Shown here: positions 29,039 to 37,101 of the stretch, in pieces | How positions within the stretch are numbered: position 1 is the first letter of the stretch | Layout of the letters: the number at the start of each line of letters is the position of its first letter | Source of the DNA: Betaproteobacteria bacterium | Lineage (GTDB): Bacteria > Pseudomonadota > Gammaproteobacteria > Burkholderiales > Casimicrobiaceae | Length of the DNA: 64,000 nt | NCBI GenBank assembly: GCA_027492485.1 | Contig: JAPUER010000058.1 | Span: 100,686-164,685, forward strand | Direction: 5' to 3' | Program-made: the position numbers and the translations under genes | The notes under the pieces: generated by a model | Told to the model about the DNA's origin: nothing | The model's input: only the letters and a program-made list of their open reading frames with translations | Database searches by the model: none

Positions 29039-29180
29039 AGCAGCTTTCTTGCTCTGCGCGGCGTTCCATATGGGTTAACGGCCTAAAAATTACAATGTCG
29101 ACTTGGGGTATTTTTACACCTGAACCTCGCCGCATCCCCTGTGCGATGGGGCTTCCCGGATCAGTTTCCAGAAAGCTGTT
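29039..29180. repeat. GTCGAC-centred palindromic element, copy B (expanded right arm)
   Basis: Left end AGCAGCTTTC (29039-29048), right end GAAAGCTGTT (29171-29180), centre GTCGAC at 29097-29102. The left arm has the standard spacing. The right arm is about 20 bp longer, with a CCCC...GGGG hairpin (29136-29151) that could be the insertion. AAAAAT and ATTTTT flank the centre symmetrically. It lies between the Rieske gene and the DUF748 gene. Confidence 0.75.
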
Positions 29181-29298
29181 GCCCTGACCGGAGACGCGGT
29201 CGACGGCGCAAGCTTGTCGGCCCGGTCGGCCACGGTCGATCGCCAACACGAACGGCAAGTTCACCCGCTGCGCGGGGCCCTTTTGCAACAATGAGGGC

Positions 29299-32200
29299 AT
29301 GGCTTCCGCTGTCCCTCCCGCCGCTTCCGTCACCCCTGCCACAGCAGACCCCGCGCCCCGCCGCAACTGGCGGCGGCTGCGCTTCATCGCCCTGATCGCG
29401 CTGGCCGTCGTTCTGCTGCTGCTCGGCCAGTTGGCGTTCACCGTTCCGCATCTACTGCAATCCACCGCGCCGGCCTGGATCAAGGACAAGACCGGCCGCG
29501 AACTGCGCGTCGGTCAGGCGTCGTTCAACCCGTTCACCTTGCGGCTTACCGCCAGCGACGTGGCGCTGAAGGACGGCGGCAACACGCTGGCCAGCCTCGG
29601 CGCGCTGGAATTCCGCGGCGCCTGGGCGTCGTTGCTGAACATGGCGTGGACGGCCGATCGACTGCTGCTCACGCGGCCGGCAATCAATGCCCGCATCGGC
29701 CGCGACGGCAACCTCGACTGGCAGCGTTTCCTCGATGCGCTGCCGAAATCGGACGCGCCGCCGAGCACCACGGTGCCGCGCGTGGTGTTGCACAACATCG
29801 CGGTCAACGATGGCAGCGTGCGCCTGGTCGACGAACGTGCCGAAGCCGGACGCGACCGCCTGACGCTGACGCCGCTGTCGTTCGCCATCGAAAAACTGTC
29901 GACGCTGCCGCGCGATCGCGGCGACTACTCGCTGGAGGCGTTGCTCAACGACCAGACGCGCGTGCACTGGCAGGGTCGCGTCGGTCTCAACCCGATCGAA
30001 AGCTCCGGCGAGCTGACCGTCAGCAATCTGCCGCTGGCGCGTGCGGCGGCGCTGGCCGGCGTCGCGCTGCCGGTCGCGCTGGAGGGCACCGCCGCGCTGC
30101 GCGCCAGCTACAGCGCCGCTTTCGGCACCGACGTCGCGGCGGCCGGCATCGGCGGTGGCGTGCTCGAAGTCAACGCCCTGCGCGCGACCCAGGGCGGCGA
30201 CGCGGCGGCGGTGCAGTCGCTGCGCATCGCGCCGCTCTCGGCGTCCTGGGCCAAAACCCGCATCGACGGCCGCGAGCAGCAACTGTTTGCCGTGCTGCCG
30301 CTGCAGATCAACCTCGGCGGCGTACAGCTGACCGCGGCGGGCCAGAAAGAGCCCCTGCTTGCGATCGCGCAGCTTGCCACGCCGACGCCGCTGAGCGTCG
30401 ACGTTGGCGCGCGTCGCGTCGAGGTGCCGCAGGTGCGCGTCGATGGCCTGCGCGCGAACCTGTTGCGGCGGCGCGACGGCGCACTGGCGATGCCGTTCGC
30501 GGCGGGCACCGCTGCGGGCGTAGCAAACGCTTCGCCAGCAGCGGCGACGGCGGCTGCGACAACAACGGCGACCAAGCCCGCCACGCCGCCCACGGCCGCG
30601 ACGCCGGCAACGCCGTGGCGCCTGACGCTGGGCGAACTGGCGACCGACGGCGCCCGCCTCGGCATGCTCGACGAATCTTTCGTCACGCCGCAGCGGGCGG
30701 CGCTGACGCTGGCGGCCTCGCTCGGCGCCAGCGCCGAACTGGCGGAACCGACGGCGGTGCGCCTTTCCGGGCGGCGCCTGGCCGTCACCGACGTCACGCT
30801 GCGCGATGGCGACGCGGCGGCACCGTGGCTGGCGGTGAAGGAAGTTCGCGCCGCTCCGTTCGACACGGCGCTGACCGGGCCGAAGATCGAGCTGCCGAAA
30901 ATCGACGTGCTGGCGCCGGCGGTCAATCTCGCGCTCGACCGTGACGGCCTCGACCTCGCCCGCCGCCTGGCACCAGCGGCGCCGCAGCCGGCCAGTACCG
31001 GCGCCGCGGCGACGCCCGCGAGCGGCGGACCGGCCATCTCGATTGCCGGCGTGGCGCTCGCCAACGGTCGCGTCACGCTGCTCGACAGCACGTTGCCGAA
31101 GTCGCAGACGCACCTGCTGGATGCCATCGCGGTCAACACCGAGCGTATCGAACTGAATGCGGCTGCCGGCGGCAAGCCGCTCGTCGCCAGCGCCCGCGCC
31201 ACGCTGCAAAGCGGCGGCAGCCTGCAAGCGAAGGCGCGCTACGATCTGCGGCAGCAACAGGGCGACATCGATCTCGGCATCGAACGCTTGGTGCTGGCCG
31301 CGTTTTCGCCCTATCTCGGCAACAGCACCCGGCTGTCGCTCGACAGTGGCGAAGCCGGCCTCAGCGGCAAGCTTTCGCTAGGTAACGCCGCCAACGCTGC
31401 GAAAACCAGAGAACAACTGCACTTTGCCGGCAAGGCGGCGATCCGCGAGCTGAAAATGACCGACCAGTCGACGCAGCAACTGTTCGCGCAGTGGGCCGAG
31501 CTGTCGTCGCAGGACTTGAAATTCGCCACCGGCCCCGGCGGCACCCGCATCGAACTCGCCGATCTGCTGCTCGACCAGCCGCGCGGCGACATCGTGATCG
31601 GCGAAGACGGCAGTCTGAACCTCACGCAGATCGGCAAGACCGGTGCGTCGGCCGCAGCGTCGCCAGCAACAGCGGCAGCAACGGCAACACCACCGGCCGC
31701 CAGCGACGCGCCGGCAACGAAGGTGAAGATCGACCGCGTGCAGGTGACCGGCGGCGACATTCACTTTGCCGATCTCTCGCTGCGTCCGCAGTTCGGCACC
31801 CGCGTCTCGGACCTCTCCGGGCTGGTGGTCGGCATTTCCAGCGAACCGTCCTCGCGTGCCGAGGTGTCGATGGAAGGCAAGGTCGACGAATACGGTCTGG
31901 CGCGGCTCGCCGGCACGCTGGCGCCGATGGGCGCGGCGCAGTACACCGATCTGAAAGCGAGTTTCCGCAATCTGGAGATGCGCAACCTGACGCCGTATTC
32001 CGGCAAGTTCGCCGGCCGCAAGATCGAATCCGGCAAGCTCTCGCTCGAACTTGAATACAAGGTCGTCGAGCGCAAGCTGAAAGGCGAGAACCAGATCGTC
32101 ATCGACAACCTGAAGCTCGGCGAACGGGTGGAAAGCAAGGACGCGACCAGTCTGCCGCTCGACCTCGCCATCGCGCTCCTGTCCGACAGCAAAGGCGTGA

Positions 32201-32985
32201 TCGATCTCGGCCTGCCGGTGCAGGGCTCGCTCGACGACCCGCAGTTCTCGATGGGCGGGCTGGTGTGGAAGGCGATCACCAATTTGCTCGGCAAGATCGT
32301 CACTGCGCCGTTCCGCGCGCTCGGCGCGCTGCTCGGCGGCAGCGGCGAGGAATTCGAGGCCGTGCTGTTCGAACCCGGCGAAGCGCGGCTGTTGCCGCCG
32401 GAACGCGAGAAGCTCGGCAAGCTGGCCGGCGCGCTGGAAAAGCGGCCGCAACTGAAGCTCGCCATCGAGGGCCGCTACGACCGCGAGCGTGACCGCGAGG
32501 CGCTGGCCGACAACATTCTGAAACTCGAAATCAGCAAGCGCGCCGGCATGAAACCGCCTGGCGCCAACGAACCGCTGGTGATTTCGTTCACCGACGGCAA
32601 GGTGCAGGCCGCTCTCGACGAATTGGCGGCAGGCGCCGGCGACGAGGCCGCGAAGCTGCGCGCGCAATATCTGCCGCCCGCCGGCAACGCGCTGTCGGGA
32701 CTGCTGCAGGGTGCCCGCGAACGTCTGACCGAAAAGGGACGCAGCGAGGCGGCCGATGCGCGCGGCAAGTATTACCCGGAACTGTTCCGCCTGTTACGGG
32801 CCAAACAGCAGGTGCCCGACGCCGCCTACGCCACGCTAGCCGGCTTCCGCGCCGAAGCTATCCGCAACACGCTGACCGCTGTCAACAAGTTCGACAGCGC
32901 CCGCGTTAGCGTCGCTGCCGCGCAGCCGGTGAAGACCAGCCAGCCGGATCGGGTGGCCACAACGCTTGCGTTGTCCGTGAAGTAG
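29299..32985 (+). CDS. DUF748 / AsmA-like inner-membrane protein
   Basis: A 1228-aa protein with one N-terminal membrane helix (about residues 28-50) and a very long periplasmic region of repeating beta segments (LRLTASDVALKDGG, PRVVLHNIAVNDGSVRLVDE, RVQVTGGDIHFADLSLRPQF), typical of the DUF748/AsmA-like proteins that form hydrophobic bridges for lipid transport to the outer membrane. Ala/Thr/Pro-rich linkers occur near 410-440 and 775-800. The C-terminal part (KAITNLLGKIVTAPFRALGALLGG, then LKLAIEGRYD) is also conserved in the family. The stop codon lies inside a 23-bp tandem repeat. Confidence 0.88.
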   Translation: MASAVPPAASVTPATADPAPRRNWRRLRFIALIALAVVLLLLGQLAFTVPHLLQSTAPAWIKDKTGRELRVGQASFNPFTLRLTASDVALKDGGNTLASLGALEFRGAWASLLNMAWTADRLLLTRPAINARIGRDGNLDWQRFLDALPKSDAPPSTTVPRVVLHNIAVNDGSVRLVDERAEAGRDRLTLTPLSFAIEKLSTLPRDRGDYSLEALLNDQTRVHWQGRVGLNPIESSGELTVSNLPLARAAALAGVALPVALEGTAALRASYSAAFGTDVAAAGIGGGVLEVNALRATQGGDAAAVQSLRIAPLSASWAKTRIDGREQQLFAVLPLQINLGGVQLTAAGQKEPLLAIAQLATPTPLSVDVGARRVEVPQVRVDGLRANLLRRRDGALAMPFAAGTAAGVANASPAAATAAATTTATKPATPPTAATPATPWRLTLGELATDGARLGMLDESFVTPQRAALTLAASLGASAELAEPTAVRLSGRRLAVTDVTLRDGDAAAPWLAVKEVRAAPFDTALTGPKIELPKIDVLAPAVNLALDRDGLDLARRLAPAAPQPASTGAAATPASGGPAISIAGVALANGRVTLLDSTLPKSQTHLLDAIAVNTERIELNAAAGGKPLVASARATLQSGGSLQAKARYDLRQQQGDIDLGIERLVLAAFSPYLGNSTRLSLDSGEAGLSGKLSLGNAANAAKTREQLHFAGKAAIRELKMTDQSTQQLFAQWAELSSQDLKFATGPGGTRIELADLLLDQPRGDIVIGEDGSLNLTQIGKTGASAAASPATAAATATPPAASDAPATKVKIDRVQVTGGDIHFADLSLRPQFGTRVSDLSGLVVGISSEPSSRAEVSMEGKVDEYGLARLAGTLAPMGAAQYTDLKASFRNLEMRNLTPYSGKFAGRKIESGKLSLELEYKVVERKLKGENQIVIDNLKLGERVESKDATSLPLDLAIALLSDSKGVIDLGLPVQGSLDDPQFSMGGLVWKAITNLLGKIVTAPFRALGALLGGSGEEFEAVLFEPGEARLLPPEREKLGKLAGALEKRPQLKLAIEGRYDRERDREALADNILKLEISKRAGMKPPGANEPLVISFTDGKVQAALDELAAGAGDEAAKLRAQYLPPAGNALSGLLQGARERLTEKGRSEAADARGKYYPELFRLLRAKQQVPDAAYATLAGFRAEAIRNTLTAVNKFDSARVSVAAAQPVKTSQPDRVATTLALSVK

Positions 32986-33052
32986 CGCTGGCGTTGTCCG
33001 TGAAGTAGCGCTGGCGTTGTCGGCGAAGTAGCGCCGGCGTTGTCCACGAAAC
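32969..33052 (+). repeat. 23-bp tandem repeat across the DUF748 stop codon
   Basis: Three full copies of CGTTGTCCGTGAAGTAGCGC+TGG (23 bp: 32969-32991, 32992-33014, and a variant 33015-33037) plus a 15-bp partial. The first copy encodes the protein end and TAG; the others are untranslated echoes of it. Confidence 0.85.
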
Positions 33053-33087
33053 AGTCCGCGAATTTGTTGTTGCAAGAGGAGTCGACC

Positions 33088-33315
33088 ATGCCCGCCCAGT
33101 CTGTCAATCAAGTTCCCGTCGTCATCCCGGCCGGACAGCAGCCGCTGAAGTCGCAGGCGAAGTGGAAGCGCGTGATCATTGCGCTGCTGGCGCTGCTCTA
33201 CATCATCTCGCCACTCGACCTGATCCCCGACGTGATTCCGGTAGTCGGCTGGCTCGACGATCTCGGCGTGCTCGCCTGGGCCGCGCGGCAGGTGTTCTTC
33301 AAGCGCGATGTGTAG
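33088..33315 (+). CDS. YkvA/DUF1232 family small membrane protein
   Basis: A 75-aa protein whose C-terminal half (ALLYIISPLDLIPDVIPVVGWLDDLG) is the DUF1232 signature, with one or two membrane segments. ATG 33088 is chosen because AAGAGGAG lies 7 bp upstream. Function of the family is unknown. It may be co-transcribed with DUF748 although the tandem repeat separates them. Confidence 0.85.
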   Translation: MPAQSVNQVPVVIPAGQQPLKSQAKWKRVIIALLALLYIISPLDLIPDVIPVVGWLDDLGVLAWAARQVFFKRDV

Positions 33316-33390
33316 GCCACCGCGGTCAACGTCCGCGCGCCCGCCGGGCATGCGGTGGTAGGGTGCGTCATCGGTATCGAGGGGTTTGCG

Positions 33391-33633
33391 ATGCGCACCA
33401 CAATCAATCTCCTGACGATGGCGCTGGCGATTGCGGCGGGCACCGGCTGTGCCAGTCAGGCGACCACCGGCGCCGCACAGGCCGAGAGCCGCTCGCTGGC
33501 CTGCGAGGCTGCCTGCAAGCAGGCAGCTTCCTCGGCAGCGACCGCTACTGCATCCGGCAATTGCGACGAATGCGTCTGCGACCGCGTCGCGAACGGGCCA
33601 GCGGTGTGCACGGCAACGCGTTCGCGCAACTGA
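33391..33633 (+). CDS. small Cys-rich lipoprotein-like protein
   Basis: An 80-aa precursor with a lipobox-like AAGTGC placing the acylated Cys near residue 20, then an Ala-rich stretch and six further Cys residues in CEAACK, NCDECVCD and AVCTA. No domain recognised. The Cys spacing suggests a small metal- or disulfide-bound envelope protein. Moderate confidence that it is translated. Confidence 0.55.
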   Translation: MRTTINLLTMALAIAAGTGCASQATTGAAQAESRSLACEAACKQAASSAATATASGNCDECVCDRVANGPAVCTATRSRN

Positions 33634-33957
33634 CTGGACCCGCCGGTCGCCAGCGATCGGTGGCGCTGTCGTTGCCGGATTAACAAGCTACCTCGGTTTG
33701 GCGTCATTCTCGCCGCAGGCGGGAATCCAGAAACTCGGCTATCGCAATTACGTCAATTGCTGCGTTTCCGGCGTGGCCGTCCGGGCACCCGGCTTCGTTT
33801 CGGGCGCCTACCGTTTGAATTATTGAGATTTTCCAAGTTGGCGACAAAACTCCCGTTTGCCCTGAGCGTAGCGAAGGGTCTGATGCCATAGGGGGAGGTC
33901 AAACCCTTCGCTACGCTCAGGGTGAACGGTAGAAGGGTGTCGCGAATTATGAAAACC
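33634..33957. other. intergenic region with REP-like repeats at the cassette-array border
   Basis: 324 bp without a gene. It holds an ATTCTCGCC/GGCGGGAAT dyad (33706-33726) of the widespread CGTCATTC...GGGAATCCAG kind and the first CCGTT(C/T)GCCCTGAGCG palindrome (33853-33929). The border of the integron cassette array is at about 33958. Confidence 0.6.
33853..33929. repeat. REP-like palindrome, CCTGAGCG type, copy 1
   Basis: Left arm 33853-33879 and right arm 33903-33929 are 27-bp inverse complements with one or two mismatches (cores CCCTGAGCGTAGCGAAGGGT / ACCCTTCGCTACGCTCAGGG), loop 23 bp. It lies where the terminal attC of the cassette array would be expected. Confidence 0.85.
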
Positions 33958-34503
33958 TCAATAGGCCGCACTCCGGGCGGTCGGTGGCGGGGGCCGGTCT
34001 TGAAGCATGTAGATAGCAGGACCATCAGGTGTGACGATTTGCTTGACCTTGCGAAACCCCGCCTTCTCGTAGCAACGAATCGCGCGGAGATTGTGTGGCG
34101 CTGGATCGGTTTGAACCTTCGTGACTTCTGGGCTCCTGAAGAGCGTGCTCACAAGCTCACGGACAAGCTGGGTTCCAAGTCCTTGCCCAAGCAGCTCAGG
34201 ATAGGCGATCGACTGATCGATACCACGCACTCCTGGATCGGTTTCTTCTGGCCACCAACCATCTCCGGAACCGAGTGCGACATACGACTGCGCATAGGCA
34301 AAGGGCTTTCCATCAAGCAGCCCGATGTACGGGATAACACTCTCCTGCGCCTGCACTCGAGGCAGATAGTGCTCGCGCACCTCTCGCAGTGACGGGCGTG
34401 CTTCTCCCCACCACTCCACGATGTGTGGTCGATTGAGCCACTCGTGAAGCATGCTCAGATCGCGCTCGGCCATGAGGCGCAGATTGACGGTGCGGGAGGC
34501 CAT
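33958..34503 (-). CDS. AAC(6')-Ib-like aminoglycoside N-acetyltransferase (GNAT)
   Basis: A 181-aa GNAT protein strongly resembling the AAC(6')-Ib group from memory: LRLMAERDLSMLHEWLNR, HIVEWWG, YAQSYVALGSGDGWWPEE, TDPGVRGIDQ, and NLRAIRCYEKAGF all match in order. Such enzymes acetylate the 6'-amine of aminoglycosides. The paired Trp in GDGWW and the Asp in TPDGPAIYM correspond to the positions changed in the fluoroquinolone-acting -cr variant, and here both have the unaltered residues. It is a cassette gene: its stop abuts an AATAGGC core remnant (33960-33966) with no complete attC. Activity and spectrum are inferred. Confidence 0.85.
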   Translation of the reverse strand: MASRTVNLRLMAERDLSMLHEWLNRPHIVEWWGEARPSLREVREHYLPRVQAQESVIPYIGLLDGKPFAYAQSYVALGSGDGWWPEETDPGVRGIDQSIAYPELLGQGLGTQLVRELVSTLFRSPEVTKVQTDPAPHNLRAIRCYEKAGFRKVKQIVTPDGPAIYMLQDRPPPPTARSAAY

Positions 34504-34522
34504 GCGGCGTGAGTTTCGTGCG

Positions 34523-34591
34523 GCCTAATGTTTGACATGAGAGGCGCTGGCCAGCTTGCCGGACAGCGTCCTCTCGATTGATGGATTAGGC
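34523..34591 (-). repeat. attC recombination site 1
   Basis: GCCTAAT (34523-34529) and ATTAGGC (34585-34591) are the outer R''/R' cores. Between them GAGAGG and CGCTG pair with CAGCG and CCTCTC, giving the folded-strand hairpin of an attC, 69 bp in all. It overlaps the stop codon of the GNAT cassette upstream in the reading direction. Confidence 0.85.
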
Positions 34592-35032
34592 GGCGGGTTT
34601 TGCAATGAATGCCTGCTTTCCATGCCGATCAAACCCCGCAGATTCGTAGAACTTAAATGTGGCCTCGTCTTTCCGGCCCGTGAGGAGCATGACCTTGTAG
34701 CAGCCTTCGGACCAGGCATGAGAAAGTGCGTGCGCCAGGACCGCCTTGCCGTACCCCTTTTTGCGGTGATGGGCGTGAGTGACGACATTTTCGATAACAC
34801 CGTACGGGCGACAACCGCGAGTGAGGTTGGGTATGACGGTGATGGTGCAACTTGAAACGAGCGCTTCGCCCACATAGGCTCCAAAGTAACGGCACCGAGG
34901 ATTCGCAAGGAGCTCCTGCCAAACAGCCTGGACAACTGGCTCGCATGGAAGTGGTTCGTCCGAGCGGTGAAGGTGTTTGTACAGCTCCAGCAACTCGCTG
35001 AGTTCATTCCCATGAATCAACCGGATCGTCAT
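34586..35032 (-). CDS. GNAT family N-acetyltransferase (cassette gene)
   Basis: A 148-aa acetyltransferase. Motif A is present as VVTHAHHRKKGYGKAVLAHAL, followed by VMLLTGRKDEATFKFYESAGF, the typical GNAT end. Substrate unknown. It occupies its own cassette between attC 2 upstream and attC 1 downstream; the stop codon lies inside attC 1. Confidence 0.85.
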   Translation of the reverse strand: MTIRLIHGNELSELLELYKHLHRSDEPLPCEPVVQAVWQELLANPRCRYFGAYVGEALVSSCTITVIPNLTRGCRPYGVIENVVTHAHHRKKGYGKAVLAHALSHAWSEGCYKVMLLTGRKDEATFKFYESAGFDRHGKQAFIAKPAA

Positions 35033-35042
35033 TGGCTGAGCG

Positions 35043-35106
35043 GCCTAACGTTGAAGTCAAGCCGCAACGCGTTTGGGCGTTGCCGGGCTTGGACGACCAG
35101 TTAAAT
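35043..35106 (-). repeat. attC recombination site 2
   Basis: GCCTAAC (35043-35049) and GTTAAAT (35100-35106), the latter fitting the GTTRRRY core, enclose a strong stem in which GCAACGC pairs with GCGTTGC and AAGCC with GGCTT. The total length is 64 bp. The antitoxin gene of the next cassette ends inside it, as usual for cassette genes. Confidence 0.85.
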
Positions 35107-35404
35107 TGCTCGCCGGTCGAGGCCTACGAACCAACCGAACCTCCAGCTTGCAGCCCAAAGCATCTGCATACCTGGTCAGCGTCGCCAGAGATGGTGAATG
35201 CTTGCCACTGCCCGACTCCATACGCGCAACCGCAGACTGCGTAGTGCCGATCTTTTCTGCCAGTTGAGCCTGGGTTAGACCTTGCGCGGCCCGCGCCTTC
35301 AAGAATTCATCCAAAAGGGAGAACTCATCGGCCAGTTTTTCGTATTCCGCCTTTACCTCAACATTAGCCAATGCCTTGGCGCGAAGTTGCTTATGCGTCA
35401 ACAT
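35057..35404 (-). CDS. HigA-like antitoxin, XRE helix-turn-helix
   Basis: A 115-aa protein with a Cro/CI-type HTH (GLTQAQLAEKIGTTQSAVARME, about residues 41-62) preceded by an acidic N-terminal helix. It overlaps the preceding toxin gene by 14 bp, the toxin-first order of HigBA systems. It should bind the toxin and repress the shared promoter. Its C-terminus (RPRPASNLTGRPSPATPKRVAA) is encoded by attC 2. Confidence 0.82.
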   Translation of the reverse strand: MLTHKQLRAKALANVEVKAEYEKLADEFSLLDEFLKARAAQGLTQAQLAEKIGTTQSAVARMESGSGKHSPSLATLTRYADALGCKLEVRLVRRPRPASNLTGRPSPATPKRVAA

Positions 35405-35723
35405 TTTTCCAATCCTTCATTCGCTTGCGCGCAAGTGCCAATTCTTTGGCGGGCGTCTTATCCGCCTTTTTCACAAATTGATGGAGCATGACAATCTTGC
35501 GATCCACCAGGGTGCAATAGAACACCCGCCCAATACCCTCGCGGGATTTCAAGCGCAACTCAAAGAGCCCCAGGCGCATTGCCCGCGTGTGAGGCATTCC
35601 CAAATCCGGGCCGAACTCAATCATGCGATCAGTGCAATGGAAGTATCTGGCCAAAATTCCCGGCGGCATAGCCAGCACGTCAGCCTGCAGTTTCTCGTCG
35701 TGATACTTGATCTCCCATGACAC
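35391..35723 (-). CDS. HigB/Gp49-like toxin (DUF891)
   Basis: A 110-aa protein of the phage-derived Gp49-like/HigB RelE-fold group: SWEIKYHDEKLQADVLAMP, then GLFELRLKSREGIGRVFYCT, then HQFVKKADKTPAKELALARKR. Such toxins cleave mRNA on the ribosome. GTG 35723 starts the protein at VSWEIKYHD, matching family N-termini; the open frame extends to 35858 but the extra residues are not family-like. A TATATT -10-like box lies at 35733-35738 (minus strand), so the pair has its own promoter. Confidence 0.8.
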   Translation of the reverse strand: MSWEIKYHDEKLQADVLAMPPGILARYFHCTDRMIEFGPDLGMPHTRAMRLGLFELRLKSREGIGRVFYCTLVDRKIVMLHQFVKKADKTPAKELALARKRMKDWKNVDA

Positions 35724-35877
35724 GCAGAAAATATAGCATGTTTGCGATAGTTCGGAGAGAAAGTGCCGAAGGATTGCGTTTTTGCTCAGGATGACAATCC
35801 GGGCGCGGAGCCACCTTGCCAATCGGGCGTGCACCATGCGGCCCAGTGCCTCTTGCACGTCAGTTGCCCAACAGCCG

Positions 35878-37101
35878 CTACTCCGCCCGCCGCACCTGCC
35901 GCTCGAAGAACCGCCAGATCAGCGCTGACGCATCGGGCCCACGGGCGTCGTTGAACGGTAGCTCTGCATCGCCGCCGCTCCAGGCGTGGGCAAGGCCGTG
36001 AATGCGCACGCCGCGGATAACGATGCGGCCGTCGCGCAGCAGGTCGGTGCGCGTGTACGAGCGCGCGTTGCCGTCCGCTGCGACGTCGCGTGTTTCGCGG
36101 TCGAGTTGACGGGCCAGCGGCGCCGATTCGTAGAGCCGCTCCCAAAGCCGCAGCATCGACGTTGCGTTGCGCTCGGTCACCCGTGCGTCTTCGTCGCCAT
36201 GCAGCACCAGCAGCGCCGGCGGTAACACGCCGTGCGTGTTCCAGTAGGCGTCGGCGAGCGCTTCGGCATCCACCTTGACGCCCTTTTCCATCGCGGAGAT
36301 TGCTGCCGCTGCCGACGGCGGCATCATCGGCGGCAACCCCGAGTGCATGGCCGCGGCGGCAAACACCTCGGGGTGGTGATAGGCCAGCAACCCGGCCAGC
36401 GCGCCGCCGGAGGACATGCCTGCCACGCACACGCGGCCGGCGTCGATGGCGATCTCGTCGGCGGCGCGGTGGATCATCTCGAGCAGGATCGCGCATTCGC
36501 CGTGGCCGGCCGCCGTGTTCGGCTCGAACCAGTTCCAGCAGCGGCGGATGTTGGCGAAGCTGGCCTGGTCGGGGTAGAGCACGGCGAAGCCTTCGCGTGC
36601 CGCGATCGCGTTCATGCGGGTGCCCTGTTCGAATTCTTCTGCGGTCTCGCGACAGCCGTGAATCATCATCACCAGCGGCAGCGCGCCGGTGTCGGCTGCG
36701 TGCGGTGGCACGTAGAGGCGGTACGCGCGCTCGGGCGGCAGCAGCAGCCACGGCGCGGTGGCGCCATCGCTGCTGCGTGCCGTGCCCTGCACCGTGCGTG
36801 CCTCGGTGAGTGCGATGGGTGCGGCAGGTTCGGTGCGCACGTGTTCGCGCTGCGCGGGGATGACGGCGGATGTTGCATCAATCACCGGCGCGGAAGGCGC
36901 CGCCGGGCTCGTCGGCGGTGTAGCGTCGACAGCCGCGTTGGCAGGCTCTGCGACCACCACCGCGGCGTCCTGCGCCGGCGTTGCGACGCTGTCCGCCGGC
37001 CGTCGCCGCTCGAACATCGCGCGCAGCCGTGCACGAAAGCGGTGCAATCGCGGGGTGTCGTGAGTCGCGGTGGGCGGTGTGGCGGGCGGTTTGCTGGGCA
37101 C
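35878..37101 (-). CDS. PHB depolymerase-family extracellular-type esterase
   Basis: Alpha/beta hydrolase of 407 aa. The catalytic core starts near residue 120 with YRLYVPP; PLVMMIHGCRETAEEF is the oxyanion region of esterase/PHB depolymerase proteins, and GMSSGGALAG near residue 225 holds the nucleophilic Ser. HGLAHAWSGGD near 382 supplies the His. The first 100 residues are a low-complexity Pro/Ala/Thr extension with no signal peptide, which is odd for a depolymerase, so an intracellular esterase is also possible. Confidence 0.82.
   Translation of the reverse strand: MPSKPPATPPTATHDTPRLHRFRARLRAMFERRRPADSVATPAQDAAVVVAEPANAAVDATPPTSPAAPSAPVIDATSAVIPAQREHVRTEPAAPIALTEARTVQGTARSSDGATAPWLLLPPERAYRLYVPPHAADTGALPLVMMIHGCRETAEEFEQGTRMNAIAAREGFAVLYPDQASFANIRRCWNWFEPNTAAGHGECAILLEMIHRAADEIAIDAGRVCVAGMSSGGALAGLLAYHHPEVFAAAAMHSGLPPMMPPSAAAAISAMEKGVKVDAEALADAYWNTHGVLPPALLVLHGDEDARVTERNATSMLRLWERLYESAPLARQLDRETRDVAADGNARSYTRTDLLRDGRIVIRGVRIHGLAHAWSGGDAELPFNDARGPDASALIWRFFERQVRRAE

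Larger units (their letters stand above)
33945..35723 (-). mobile_element. integron cassette array without integrase (CALIN)
   Basis: Three minus-strand cassettes in order: HigB/HigA-like pair, GNAT acetyltransferase, AAC(6')-Ib-like acetyltransferase. Each junction that can be seen is an attC site overlapping the preceding gene's 3' end. No tyrosine recombinase of the IntI type and no attI is visible, so this matches the published term CALIN (cluster of attC sites lacking integrase). The segment has lower GC than the flanking esterase and DUF748 genes, fitting horizontal origin. Confidence 0.78.

Noticed and set aside
33075-33083. GTCGAC before the DUF1232 gene as a further copy of the palindrome family
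   Set aside because: No AGCTTT or AAAGCT ends at the 58-bp distance; it is only part of the ribosome-binding region.
35864-35870. GCCCAAC beside the esterase gene as a third attC or an attI
   Set aside because: No matching GTTRRRY core at the right distance, and the partner side is esterase coding sequence.
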